DNA of 64,000 nucleotides from Polyangiaceae bacterium. Its GTDB lineage: Bacteria > Myxococcota_A > Polyangia > Polyangiales > Polyangiaceae. The position numbers were made by a program, and so were the translations under genes. The notes beneath the pieces are model-generated. The model was not told the origin of the DNA and did not search any database. It saw nothing but the letters and a program-made list of their open reading frames with translations. Shown here in pieces: positions 11,018-19,401 of this stretch (position 1 is the first letter of the stretch; every line of letters begins with the position of its first letter). Where the stretch lies: assembly GCA_025936115.1 (NCBI GenBank), contig JAICTZ010000014.1, positions 1 through 64,000 of the forward strand, written 5' to 3'.

Positions 11018-14000
11018 ATGAGTCACTTTCGATCTTGCTCGTTTGGCCTAGTCGCTTTGGTTACCGTCAGCGGCGCGCTTAGCGCGTGCGGGGCCGATTC
11101 GGGAGGCCCCGGAGCGTCACGTCCGACGCCGACCCTCACGGAAGGACAAAGTGAGTTCGAGTCCGCTCCGCCGAACGGCGTCTCGAATGGAGAGCGTGGC
11201 GGCCCGACGTTATCGACTGGCAACGGCACGGGCGGCACGAGCGCGAGCGACGGAGCCAGCGGGACGCCACCGGCCGCGAGCGGCGGCGACAGCTCGAGCG
11301 GGAGCGGCTCGACGTCCCGCGCTGTCGAGGAGACGGACCTCTATCGTCTCGAAGGCGACCGGCTCTATTACTTGAACTCGTATCGCGGGCTCATGGTCTT
11401 CGACGTGAGCGACGTCGACCATCCCGCGCTTCTCGGGCGCTCGGCGATCTACGGCGAGCCGGTCGAAATGGTCGTGCACGACGGGATCGCGAACGTCGTC
11501 GTCGCGGATTGGTACGGTACGATGGACGACGGAACGCCGTTTCATGGGTCCATCGTGCGCGGCATCGACGCGCGCGATCCGGCGAACATGGCCATCACGG
11601 GCGAGGCGTACCTCGGCGGCTGGGTGCGTGACACGCGCGTCGTCGGCGACGTGATCTACGCCGTGACGGAGAAGTACCCCTACGACTACTACGGTTGGTA
11701 CGGCGGCGGCGTCGCCGTGAGCGGCGGAGTCAGTACGAACGGCGGTTCCTCGGGGCCGAGCGTCAGCGTTTCGAGCGTGAGCTTCGCGAACGCCCACGTC
11801 ACCGCCGTCGACCACTACGATGTGCCGGGTTACGGCGGTGTCTTCCACGTGACTCAGAATGCGATCCTGCTTGCCGCAGAACTACAGGGAGCGCCCGACG
11901 CCAACGGCTACACGCAGCCCACGGGCAAGACCAGGCTCAGTTACCTCGACATCAGCGATCCCGGCGGGATGATCAAGGAGCGCGGCAGCGCCGTCGTTCA
12001 GGGGTCGGTGCAGACGTACGGCGCCGACAACGGCCGCTGGAACCTGGATTTCGCCGACCAGCACTACGCGCACGTCGTCGCCAGTGCCTACGACTACTCG
12101 GGCGGGACGCAGCCGCTGTACGTCTCCACGGTCGACTTCGGCAAGCCCGACGCGCCAGTCGTGACGGGCTCGCTCACCGTGCAGAACATCGGTTATTCGA
12201 CGACGGCGCGGTTCGACTCGGGGCGCCTCTACCTGAGCTCGGCCAACTACGGCTGCTACGACGCCCAGGGCAACCTGCTGACTCACATGGAGACGCCGCT
12301 CCACGTGTACGATGTCTCGGACCCGACTCAGCCGCGCGAGCTCGGCTCGGCCGTGCTCGACGGGCAAATCTCACTGATGATGCCGAACGGGCAGAACCTG
12401 TTCGCGCTCGGTAACACCTACGACTGCACGACGTCCTCCGCGAGCCCGCTCGCGCTCGCCTATTTCGATCTGTCCGATCCGGCCCATCCGCGTTCGCTCG
12501 GTACCGCCGATTTCGGTAAAGGTTGGGCATACACGCCGGCGGCGGGCACGTTCAAGGCGTTCACGCTCGATAACGCTCAGGGTCTCGTCGTCTTGCCCTT
12601 CAGCGGCTGGGACTACAAAGACTACACGTACAACAACGGCGTTCAGCTGATCGAGTTCACCGATCAGAGCATTCGCACCTCGGGCACGGGCCACACCCAC
12701 GGCTGGGTCGAGCGCGGCATTTTCGTGAAGAATCGCCTGGTATCGCTGAGCGATCTGGCCCTCTCGGTGCTCGACTATTCGAACCACGACGCGCCCGTCG
12801 TCGTGAGCGAGCTCACGCTCGCGCGCAACGTCGTGAACGCGCGGCCCGTGGGCGATAACCTGGTCGAAGTCTCGAGCGACTTCTGGGACAACGACATGGA
12901 CTACTCCGAGCTCCGCGTGGTGCCGAAGAGCCAAGCCGACGAGACCACGACCGACCCGGCGCTCGCGACACTCGCCATCCCGGGCACGAACCCGACGGTG
13001 TTTCACGACGGCAACATGACGTACGTCGTGAGCAACGTGCGGCACGAGGTGGCGTGCCCCGCCGACTATCCGACCAACGTGCCCGACGGCAAGGGCGCGC
13101 CCGTTTGCTATGAGTACAGTCAAGCCGTCAACGTCGTGGACGTGAGTGGCGGCGGCGCGCGCCTGCGCGGCAGCGTCGAGCTTCCGGGCGCACAGTACTA
13201 TAATTGGGGTTGGGGTTGGGGTTGGTACGGCTGCGACGGCTACAGTTGGTACTTCGGGTCCGACGTCGTGCAGGTCGGTAAGAAGCTCGCGTTTCGGCGC
13301 TGGATGCCGCAATACGACGCGAACGGCTACGTCGACGCGCTCGAATCGCTCTTCGTGGTGGATGCATCCAACCCCGACGCGCCGACGGTCGGTTCGACGA
13401 TCGTGACCGATGATCGCAACGCCTGGTGGGGAAATCTCCGCGCCATCGGCAACCGCCTGTACGCCTCACACTACGAGTGGCTCGAACAGCCGGCGTACTC
13501 GAACGACGCCTATTCACCCGGTCGCGTCGGCTACTACATCGACGAGATCGACCTCAGCGATTCGGCGCATCCCAAGGTCGGGCAACGCGTCAACGTCCCG
13601 GGCTTCTTGGTAGGCGGCTCCGAGGACGACCCGTCGCTCATCTACACCATGGATTACCAGTGGGACGGCACGGCCACGCACAACGAATTCGCCGTCTTGA
13701 AACTCGACGGCGGTCGCGCCTACCTCCAGGGACACCTCACGATCCCGGGCTACACCGGCAACGTCTTCGTCGAGCACAGCACGGCGTACTTCAGCGCTCA
13801 GACGTACACGACCAACGCCGACTCGACCACGACGACGGTGATGCGGCTCTATCAAGTGGACCTCTCGGATCCAGCGCATCCCGTGGTGCTGCCGTCCGCG
13901 GCCACCGACGGCTGGGGCTGGCTCCTCGCCGTCGAAGGCGACCACGCCTTCGTCACGTCGGGCTGGTACAACCAGGGCGTCGACATCTTCAAGCTCGCGC

Positions 14001-14134
14001 CCGGTCAACCGCCCGTCTACGATCAATTCGTGCGCACGCGCGGCTGGTGGTCCTCGTCACTCGCCGTGGACCAGGATCAGGCCTTCGTGGCGAGCGGGTA
14101 CTGGGGCACGCAGACGATCGACCTGGCGCCCTGA
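11018..14134 (+). CDS. Beta-propeller (LVIVD / Beta_propel-type) lipoprotein
   Basis: The protein has about 1038 residues. The signal peptide ends LSAC, a lipobox, followed by an about 85-residue Ser/Gly/Thr-rich linker. The remainder is built of repeats with the pattern VFDVSDVDHPALLG, YLDISDPGG, YFDLSDPAHPRSLG, EIDLSDSAHPKVG and QVDLSDPAHPVVL. These are blades like those of the secreted C-terminal beta-propeller family and LVIVD repeats. A peculiar aromatic/Gly run (YYNWGWGWGWYG) occurs near residue 730. The likely location is the outer membrane or cell surface, and the function is unknown. The ATG at 11018 is chosen because it opens the signal peptide. A candidate sigma-54 promoter lies immediately upstream. 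Confidence 0.85.
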   Translation: MSHFRSCSFGLVALVTVSGALSACGADSGGPGASRPTPTLTEGQSEFESAPPNGVSNGERGGPTLSTGNGTGGTSASDGASGTPPAASGGDSSSGSGSTSRAVEETDLYRLEGDRLYYLNSYRGLMVFDVSDVDHPALLGRSAIYGEPVEMVVHDGIANVVVADWYGTMDDGTPFHGSIVRGIDARDPANMAITGEAYLGGWVRDTRVVGDVIYAVTEKYPYDYYGWYGGGVAVSGGVSTNGGSSGPSVSVSSVSFANAHVTAVDHYDVPGYGGVFHVTQNAILLAAELQGAPDANGYTQPTGKTRLSYLDISDPGGMIKERGSAVVQGSVQTYGADNGRWNLDFADQHYAHVVASAYDYSGGTQPLYVSTVDFGKPDAPVVTGSLTVQNIGYSTTARFDSGRLYLSSANYGCYDAQGNLLTHMETPLHVYDVSDPTQPRELGSAVLDGQISLMMPNGQNLFALGNTYDCTTSSASPLALAYFDLSDPAHPRSLGTADFGKGWAYTPAAGTFKAFTLDNAQGLVVLPFSGWDYKDYTYNNGVQLIEFTDQSIRTSGTGHTHGWVERGIFVKNRLVSLSDLALSVLDYSNHDAPVVVSELTLARNVVNARPVGDNLVEVSSDFWDNDMDYSELRVVPKSQADETTTDPALATLAIPGTNPTVFHDGNMTYVVSNVRHEVACPADYPTNVPDGKGAPVCYEYSQAVNVVDVSGGGARLRGSVELPGAQYYNWGWGWGWYGCDGYSWYFGSDVVQVGKKLAFRRWMPQYDANGYVDALESLFVVDASNPDAPTVGSTIVTDDRNAWWGNLRAIGNRLYASHYEWLEQPAYSNDAYSPGRVGYYIDEIDLSDSAHPKVGQRVNVPGFLVGGSEDDPSLIYTMDYQWDGTATHNEFAVLKLDGGRAYLQGHLTIPGYTGNVFVEHSTAYFSAQTYTTNADSTTTTVMRLYQVDLSDPAHPVVLPSAATDGWGWLLAVEGDHAFVTSGWYNQGVDIFKLAPGQPPVYDQFVRTRGWWSSSLAVDQDQAFVASGYWGTQTIDLAP

Positions 14135-14140
14135 ACCGCA

Positions 14141-14695
14141 TCATCCCGCTTTGCGACGGAAGTGGAGCGCCTGCACGCCGGACTTGAACCGCTGCGTCGA
14201 TAGGAGCTCGAGCTGCCGCGCACTCGACAGGCCATGGAACAACGTCGGCCCGCGGCCACTGATGACGGGATGAACGACGATGCGGTACTCGTCGATGAGC
14301 CTCAGCTCCTCGAGCGCCGCCGAGAGCTGGGGCGCTCCCACGAGGACACCCCGCTCGGTCTTCGCTTTCAGCGCCGAGATCGCCTCGCGAAGATCACCCT
14401 CCAGCTTGATCGTGTTCTGCCACGGAAAGTCGCTGCGCGAGCGGGACACGACGTACTTCGCCTTCGCCTCGAGTTTCTGTGCCCACTCGCGCATCGCGCG
14501 GGGGGCCTTTTCGTCGCGTGCCACCGCGGGCCAGGCTCCTTCCATCAGCTCGTAGGTATTACGCCCGAAGAGCATCGCCCCGCTCTGATCCATGAGCTCT
14601 GTCCAAAAGTCGTGCAGCTCGTCGTCCACGATCCCCTGCGTGTGATCGATGCACCCGTCCAAAGTCACGTTGAGACCGAAGGTGAGGAGGCCCAT
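14141..14695 (-). CDS. Dihydrofolate reductase-like (RibD C-terminal) protein
   Basis: The protein has 184 residues, full length for the family. It begins LLTFGLNVTLDGCID, has AMLFGRNTYELMEGAW (NADPH-side motif), KYVVSRS and VLVGAPQLSAALEELRLIDE, and ends with ISGRGPTLFHG and a final beta strand. The RibD_C / DHFR-like superfamily reduces pterin- or pyrimidine-type substrates; many such stand-alone members are uncharacterised. It converges with the beta-propeller gene, with only 6 nt between stops. A second, broken member of the same family lies at 17.1-17.5 kb. Confidence 0.85.
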   Translation of the reverse strand: MGLLTFGLNVTLDGCIDHTQGIVDDELHDFWTELMDQSGAMLFGRNTYELMEGAWPAVARDEKAPRAMREWAQKLEAKAKYVVSRSRSDFPWQNTIKLEGDLREAISALKAKTERGVLVGAPQLSAALEELRLIDEYRIVVHPVISGRGPTLFHGLSSARQLELLSTQRFKSGVQALHFRRKAG

Positions 14696-14840
14696 GGCGA
14701 GGGATTCTACGAAAAGCGCGCCCGGAGCGCAGCAGATAGGGCCATTTGCTCCTGAGCGGGATGCCCGGCCATTTCGGCTGGTGTAAACTCCAAGAAATGG
14801 CTACGAAATGAGGGCTGAGCGCAGCCTGGAGAACTCGCAG

Positions 14841-15374
14841 ATGAAGCTCATCGCGATCATCGCTTCAGCCGTGCTCGTCTCTGCGCCCTCGCCGAAAGCC
14901 ACGGCCAACGACGCGGTGCCGGTCGCTGCCCCGGCTGTCCCGCTCGAAGCGACCTCGCCCGCCGACGCCATTTTGGGCAAGTGGTGGTCGGAGGGCAGGG
15001 AGGGCCTCATGAAGATCGAAAAGACGGTCAGCGGACACTTCCAGGTGCGCGTCATCGACGGCAAAGACGCGAACGCGAAAGACGCGAACAACCCCGACCC
15101 CAAGCTGCGCGAGCGCAAACTCAAAGACATCGTCCTCATGTGGAACCTTCGCTTCGAGGACGGCGAATACATCGACGGCTATTGCTACAACCCGCGCGAC
15201 GGCAACACCTACCGCGTGATGCCGGGCCGTGAAGCACGCGGCCCACACCGTCGTCCTCTCGTGCCTCACGGACCCGTAAACAGGCCGTATCCGGGCAGCT
15301 TCACCGGTGGATTCGCATTCTCGTCGTACACGACGGTGAACGACGAGGCGCCGAGCTCCGTTCGCACGATTTGA
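14841..15374 (+). CDS. DUF2147-type secreted protein with lost C-terminus
   Basis: The ATG at 14841 follows GGAGA by 8 nt and starts a signal peptide (MKLIAIIASAVLVSAPS). The mature part follows DUF2147: ILGKWWSEGREG, NNPDPKLRERKLKDI and IDGYCYNPRDGNTYR. Family members then have about 35-40 more residues of strand ending in a TWTR-like motif. Here the sequence diverges right after NTYR into an Arg/Pro-rich tail that runs about 110 nt into the convergent lipoprotein gene on the other strand. I infer 3' loss by deletion or recombination; the product is probably non-functional or altered. The role of DUF2147 proteins is unknown. Confidence 0.65.
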   Translation: MKLIAIIASAVLVSAPSPKATANDAVPVAAPAVPLEATSPADAILGKWWSEGREGLMKIEKTVSGHFQVRVIDGKDANAKDANNPDPKLRERKLKDIVLMWNLRFEDGEYIDGYCYNPRDGNTYRVMPGREARGPHRRPLVPHGPVNRPYPGSFTGGFAFSSYTTVNDEAPSSVRTI

Positions 15375-16408
15375 TGGGGTCCATCTGCGGCCAGAAGCGT
15401 GACGAGGCAATACGCTGCACCCCTGGCGTCGAGCGCGCAGTTTTCGAGCGTGAAGTCTGCCAATGAAGGCAGCGGGTAGACGCCGTCGTCCCTCACGCCG
15501 CCGTCGAAATCAGCCGAGTACCGCTCGAGCTGGGCGTTCGACTTGAGGAGTATCCAAAAGCCTTGCGGCGTGGCACGCGTCGCGCCCTGGTTGCGCAAGG
15601 AAAACGGGTAGCCCGGATCATCGAGCCGCGTGAGATTTCCGTCCGCGTCCTGAATCGCGAATCCACGCGGGCAGTTCACGAGCGCCCTGCCGTCGAAGCC
15701 GAGGTGCAAGAGCTGGCAGTCGAGGGGCAGCGACAGCTCCTCGCCCGATTGCCAGACGTAGCGGCAAGCGGAAGCGACACAGTCGTCTGCGCAAGACAAG
15801 AGAGTGCCTCTGCCCGAAGGGTCGGCCCAGAACTTCAGGTCTCGCGCACAGGATCCACGGAGGATGGGGTCGTTCGCGGCAGGCGCCGTCGGGTACGAGT
15901 TGGTGCTGTCACCATCCGGGGTGAACGACGCGAGCTGCCAGACGCCGCCGTCCAAATCCGCGTGGAACTGCGCATAGACGAGCTGGTCGCCCTGCGGATC
16001 GATGACGCTCGCGTGCGGTGACGACGACGTCTGGCAGGCAAAGCCGGTTTGCACCTGCTCGGGATCCCACCACGTCGTGAGTGCATCGCGGCCGCAAATG
16101 CCTACGTCGAGGCTGCCCCAAACGTAGACTTCCCCCGGATCGAAGACAGCGGGCGGCGCGGTCAGGTGCGGCAGTCCGTCCGCACCCGTCGTTGAGCTGT
16201 CGCCGCCCGTCGAGCCGCCGAGCGACGTCGACGCGGCGCCGCCCTTGCCGGTAACGTCCGCACCTGCGCCCGGTGTGCTCCCGAAGGTCCCCGCGCCGGC
16301 GCCCGCATCTTCTCGAATGGAGCGCCCGCCGCACCCCGCCGCGATGACGGACCAGATCGTCAAAAACCAACGCTCACGAGCGGTCATTCGCGAGCGCCTG
16401 CTCATCAT
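15266..16408 (-). CDS. Putative secreted lipoprotein of unknown function
   Basis: The protein has about 380 residues from the ATG at 16408, which overlaps the TGA of a small upstream fragment (ATGA). A lipoprotein signal ends VIAAGC, followed by an Ala/Gly/Ser linker. The rest is beta-rich with several Cys pairs (for example CADDCVASAC), resembling a propeller or WD-like secreted protein, but I recognise no family. The C-terminus reads FTVVYDENANPPVKL...FTGP. That ending is repeated in the 57-residue fragment just upstream, so the gene was once tandemly duplicated. Its 3' end overlaps the disrupted DUF2147 frame. Confidence 0.7.
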   Translation of the reverse strand: MMSRRSRMTARERWFLTIWSVIAAGCGGRSIREDAGAGAGTFGSTPGAGADVTGKGGAASTSLGGSTGGDSSTTGADGLPHLTAPPAVFDPGEVYVWGSLDVGICGRDALTTWWDPEQVQTGFACQTSSSPHASVIDPQGDQLVYAQFHADLDGGVWQLASFTPDGDSTNSYPTAPAANDPILRGSCARDLKFWADPSGRGTLLSCADDCVASACRYVWQSGEELSLPLDCQLLHLGFDGRALVNCPRGFAIQDADGNLTRLDDPGYPFSLRNQGATRATPQGFWILLKSNAQLERYSADFDGGVRDDGVYPLPSLADFTLENCALDARGAAYCLVTLLAADGPHQIVRTELGASSFTVVYDENANPPVKLPGYGLFTGP

Positions 16409-16578
16409 GGTCCGGTAAAACGACCGGAGATGAAGCGCTTCACCGGATTTTCGTTTTCCTCGTACACGACCGTATAAGACAATTCCCGGATCTCGGACCG
16501 AATGATCACGTCGTTGCCAAGCCGAGTGGAGAGCCCGACTGTCGAGCCGACAATCATGCCGTCGCCACGGACTGACAT
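16405..16578 (-). pseudogene. 3' remnant of a tandem paralogue of the downstream lipoprotein gene
   Basis: A 57-residue frame from ATG 16578 to TGA 16405 ends SYTVVYEENENPVKRF...GRFTGP. It aligns to the last about 40 residues of the neighbouring lipoprotein (FTVVYDENANPPVKL...FTGP), and the nucleotide similarity is also visible at 15270-15380 versus 16410-16520. There is no signal peptide or other domain, so it is read as the tail of a deleted copy. Its stop overlaps the ATG of the surviving copy. Confidence 0.75.
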
Positions 16579-16747
16579 CCGACGTTAACGACGGCGTGTC
16601 GTGCAAGGTGGGCGAACGCGCGTGAATCGCGAGTTTGAGTTCTGAAGAGAAGTTGTAGTACCTTGGCGCGGTGGTGTGGTGCCGTCGGGCCGCCGGCGGT
16701 GCGAGTTGAGCACACGGACGCTCGGGTGCATGAACGGAGGACTTGCG

Positions 16748-17029
16748 ATGTGGAAACTATTCGGCGCGGGGCTTGCCACGCTGGCTATTTCGGCTTGTTC
16801 GAATCCTTGTCACGACTACTGCGAAGACCTGGTGCAAAAGGCGCAGCAATGCGGGCTCGGCGGTCCGTCGGGCGACTCCGCGGTCGACGAGTGCAGCGAC
16901 GAACTGAACGACAACTTCACGCATGACGCGTGCTCGCAGGGGGACGACAACGTCAAGGCGATGAGTTGCGACGAATTCAAATCGACGGTGTGCTCGACGA
17001 GCTCGGCCTCTGCCTACATGTGCCAGTGA
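16748..17029 (+). CDS. Small Cys-rich lipoprotein
   Basis: The protein has 93 residues. GGAGG stands 7 nt before the ATG at 16748. A short signal peptide ends LAISAC, giving a lipidated Cys. The mature part has eight further Cys (in CHDYC, QQC, DEC, DAC, MSC, TVC and a terminal MCQ), enough for four disulfides, with an acidic Ser/Asp-rich composition. Similar small Cys-rich lipoproteins are common in myxobacteria, with unknown roles. A strong hairpin follows 10 nt after the stop. Confidence 0.75.
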   Translation: MWKLFGAGLATLAISACSNPCHDYCEDLVQKAQQCGLGGPSGDSAVDECSDELNDNFTHDACSQGDDNVKAMSCDEFKSTVCSTSSASAYMCQ

Positions 17030-17038
17030 ACAGTCAGT

Positions 17039-17061
17039 GAGCTCGTCTTCATGACGAGCTC
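17039..17061. terminator. Hairpin between convergent genes
   Basis: GAGCTCGTC - TTCAT - GACGAGCTC is a perfect 9-bp stem with a 5-nt loop. It follows the Cys-rich lipoprotein and faces the end of the DHFR-like pseudogene. No T-tract follows, so termination is plausible but not certain. Confidence 0.55.
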
Positions 17062-17107
17062 CGGGCGGCCGCGAACGCGCCCTCATCGAGGCCGTTGCGG
17101 TGCGCGT

Positions 17108-17526
17108 TCAGGCGTCGAGGGCGAACGAGCCGTACGCCGGGCGACCGCTGCGCTCGTACGTGGCGATGACGACGCCGGTCGTCGTGGTTTGGGAGCTCAC
17201 GAGTTTGAACATCGAGGGCGATTCCAGCGGAGCTGCTCGAGGGTCTTCGTGGCGACGTGCTTCGGTAGCTGGTTCAAGCGCGAGGCGATCGGATCGCTCG
17301 GATCGGTGACGCGCGGCCAGTGACCGGCGAAGATTTCGTACGTGCCGCGCCCGAGCAGGAAGGCGTCCGCGCCATCGAACACGCCCCTCATGAACTCGCC
17401 GAGCGTTCGATCGAAGTGCGGCACGAGCCAGCCGCCGTGGCGAAAGCCGCCGCTTCGGTCCTCGGCTGGAGCGCCGGGAGCTTGCAAGATGCCGTCCAGT
17501 GTCAAAAAGGTCGTGGTGGTGAGCAT
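17108..17526 (-). pseudogene. DHFR-like (RibD C-terminal) gene with internal deletion and frameshift
   Basis: A good start exists (GGAG 8 nt before ATG 17526). The N-terminal half is a normal RibD_C/DHFR-like sequence: [51 protein letters not shown], then [16 protein letters not shown]. That frame stops at 17197. The C-terminal end of the same family, [20 protein letters not shown] followed by GSF, is found in another frame from about 17213 to the stop at 17108. The middle (normally about 70 residues with the second half of the fold) is missing. This is a clear remnant made by an out-of-frame deletion near 17210-17225. Confidence 0.8.
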
Positions 17527-17703
17527 GGGGTTGTCTCCTCTCCGAGAGGACGAATGAGCTCCGGCGCGGATCGACGCGTGCCGTAAACTTTTTTTCTCGA
17601 CCGGAGTCGTCGCGGTGCGCGGCTTGGGTGCGCTGGAGGTCGGCCGGTCGTCCGAGGCGCGTGACCGTTGGGAAAAAACGCCTGTGCATGCCACAAACAG
17701 GCG

Positions 17704-18645
17704 ATGAAGGTCCTCGTTCGCATCGAGCACGAGGTTCGAGCGTTTCGGCTCGACGAGCGGCAGTTCGCGGGGCTCGTCACGCGCTATCCCGAGCTCACCT
17801 TCGTGCGCTGCGTCTCCCGCGAGATGTTTCTCGACGAGCTCCCAGCCGCAGCGGGAGCGCTCGTCTGGCACTTCGACGCGAGCTGGTACGCGCGCGCGCC
17901 GTTGCTCGAGCTCGTCGCCACCCCAGCCGCCGGGCGCGAGCGGGTAGCGCCCGATCCGAGCGGCCGCGTGACGCCGGTGCACGGCGCGTTTCATGGCAAG
18001 CTCATGGCGGAAACGCTGGTGGGCATGGTGACGTTTTGGGCGCGCCGCTTCGACCTGGCCGAGGCAGAGCAGCGCGAGCGACGCTTCGACCGTGATGCCT
18101 TCTCGTCGACGCGGCGCCTCGCGGGGCAGACGGCGCTCATCGTCGGCTACGGAGCGCTCGGACGACATTGCGCGGCGAGCCTCAAGGCGCTCGGCATGCG
18201 TGTCATCGGCGTCAAACGGCATGCGACCGGCGACCCCGCGCCGGCCGACGAGCTGCGCCCCGCGAGTGAGCTCTTGACGCTACTCGGCCTAGTGGACCAT
18301 GTGGTAGTCACGCTGCCAGGCGACACGGGCGCCGAGCGGCTGTTCGACGCGCGGGCCTTTGCGGCCATGCGCGGCGACGCCTACTTTTTCAACCTCGGGC
18401 GGGGCAACGTCGTCGACGAGAGCGCGCTCGTGGCGGCACTTGAAGCTCAAACGATCGCCGGCGCGTTTCTGGACGTGTTCGCCGAGGAACCACTGCCCGC
18501 GACTTCCCCGCTCTGGCACGCGCCGCGCCTGCGACTCTTGCCCCATGCCTCCGCCATCGCTCGCGACTACCTCGATCTGTGGCTCGAAGAGCTCGCGCCG
18601 GAGCTCGCCCGGCTCGCTGCGCGGGGCGGTCGTGCCAGGACATGA
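17704..18645 (+). CDS. D-2-hydroxyacid dehydrogenase family protein
   Basis: The protein has 313 residues. A divergent N-terminal catalytic domain precedes a Rossmann domain with [11 protein letters not shown]. The catalytic triad of the family is present: Arg in [10 protein letters not shown], Glu in DVFAEEPLP and His in LLPHASA. Such NAD(P)-dependent enzymes interconvert 2-oxo and 2-hydroxy acids; the substrate is not evident. The ATG at 17704 (MKVLVRIE) is chosen over the upstream TTG at 17668 because the family starts here. It is transcribed divergently from the DHFR-like pseudogene. Confidence 0.87.
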   Translation: MKVLVRIEHEVRAFRLDERQFAGLVTRYPELTFVRCVSREMFLDELPAAAGALVWHFDASWYARAPLLELVATPAAGRERVAPDPSGRVTPVHGAFHGKLMAETLVGMVTFWARRFDLAEAEQRERRFDRDAFSSTRRLAGQTALIVGYGALGRHCAASLKALGMRVIGVKRHATGDPAPADELRPASELLTLLGLVDHVVVTLPGDTGAERLFDARAFAAMRGDAYFFNLGRGNVVDESALVAALEAQTIAGAFLDVFAEEPLPATSPLWHAPRLRLLPHASAIARDYLDLWLEELAPELARLAARGGRART

Positions 18646-18663
18646 TCGCACGCGGGGTGCGAT
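18645..18663 (+). terminator. Hairpin at the end of the dehydrogenase gene
   Basis: ATCGCAC - GCGGG - GTGCGAT is a 7-bp perfect stem with a 5-nt loop starting at the last base of the stop codon. It lacks a clear T-run. It separates the dehydrogenase from the respiratory operon. Confidence 0.4.
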
Positions 18664-18753
18664 TCGCCACGGCACGCACGTGAATTAACCGCAGATCTTT
18701 GCGCACGCGTCCGCGGCACCCCATTTGCTAGCGCTTCGCGCAACGCGACGCGC

Positions 18754-19392
18754 ATGGCTGGACTTTTTCCGCCGTGGTCCGATCCTCTCCTGCGCGGCGC
18801 GCTGCTCGCGATCGCCGGCGGTTCCATCATCGCGCTCGCCGTGCTCATGCTCTACGTTCGCACCCCGTACAACGACCAGCGCGCGTACGCGGTCGAACAG
18901 CCGGTACAGTTCGACCACCGGCATCACGTGCGCGACGACGGCATCGATTGCCGTTATTGCCACACCACGGTCGATCGCTCGGCGACGGCGGGAATTCCGG
19001 CCACCGAGCTCTGCATGGGCTGCCACGCCCAGATCTGGAACCAGAGCGAGAAGCTCGCCCCCGTGCGCGCGAGCTTCTTCGAGAACGCGCCGATCCGCTG
19101 GAACCGCGTCCACGATTTACCGGACTTCGTCTACTTCAATCACTCGGTGCACGTGCACGCCGGCGTCGAGTGCGCACAGTGCCACGGCGACGTCGCGAGC
19201 ATGCCCCTCGTCGCCAAGGTGCAATCGTTCAGCATGGGGTTTTGCCTGGACTGTCACCGCAATCCGGAAGCGCGGGTCCCCAACTATCACCTTCGCACGC
19301 GCCGCGTGACTTCGACCGACGACCTGCTCGCCCGCGCGGGCGCTCGCGTCGAGGACAATCCGCTGCTCACGTGCAGCGCGTGCCACCGCTGA
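18754..19392 (+). CDS. actA: Alternative complex III subunit ActA, membrane-anchored pentahaem cytochrome c
   Basis: The protein has 212 residues. One N-terminal transmembrane helix (about 14-34) is followed by exactly five CxxCH haem c motifs: CRYCH (66), CMGCH (87), CAQCH (140), CLDCH (164) and CSACH (207). This is the ActA layout of alternative complex III, the quinol:electron-acceptor oxidoreductase that replaces bc1. The haems pass electrons from the quinol site and the Fe-S subunit to a soluble or oxidase-bound cytochrome c. It is the first gene of the act-cox operon, 9 nt before actB. Confidence 0.95.
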   Translation: MAGLFPPWSDPLLRGALLAIAGGSIIALAVLMLYVRTPYNDQRAYAVEQPVQFDHRHHVRDDGIDCRYCHTTVDRSATAGIPATELCMGCHAQIWNQSEKLAPVRASFFENAPIRWNRVHDLPDFVYFNHSVHVHAGVECAQCHGDVASMPLVAKVQSFSMGFCLDCHRNPEARVPNYHLRTRRVTSTDDLLARAGARVEDNPLLTCSACHR

Positions 19393-19401
19393 GGCCTCAC
19401 G

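Noticed and set aside
13200..13230. Telomere-like GGGGTT repeat
   Set aside because: Only three units and in frame as Gly-Trp codons of a real gene; no chromosome end is implied.
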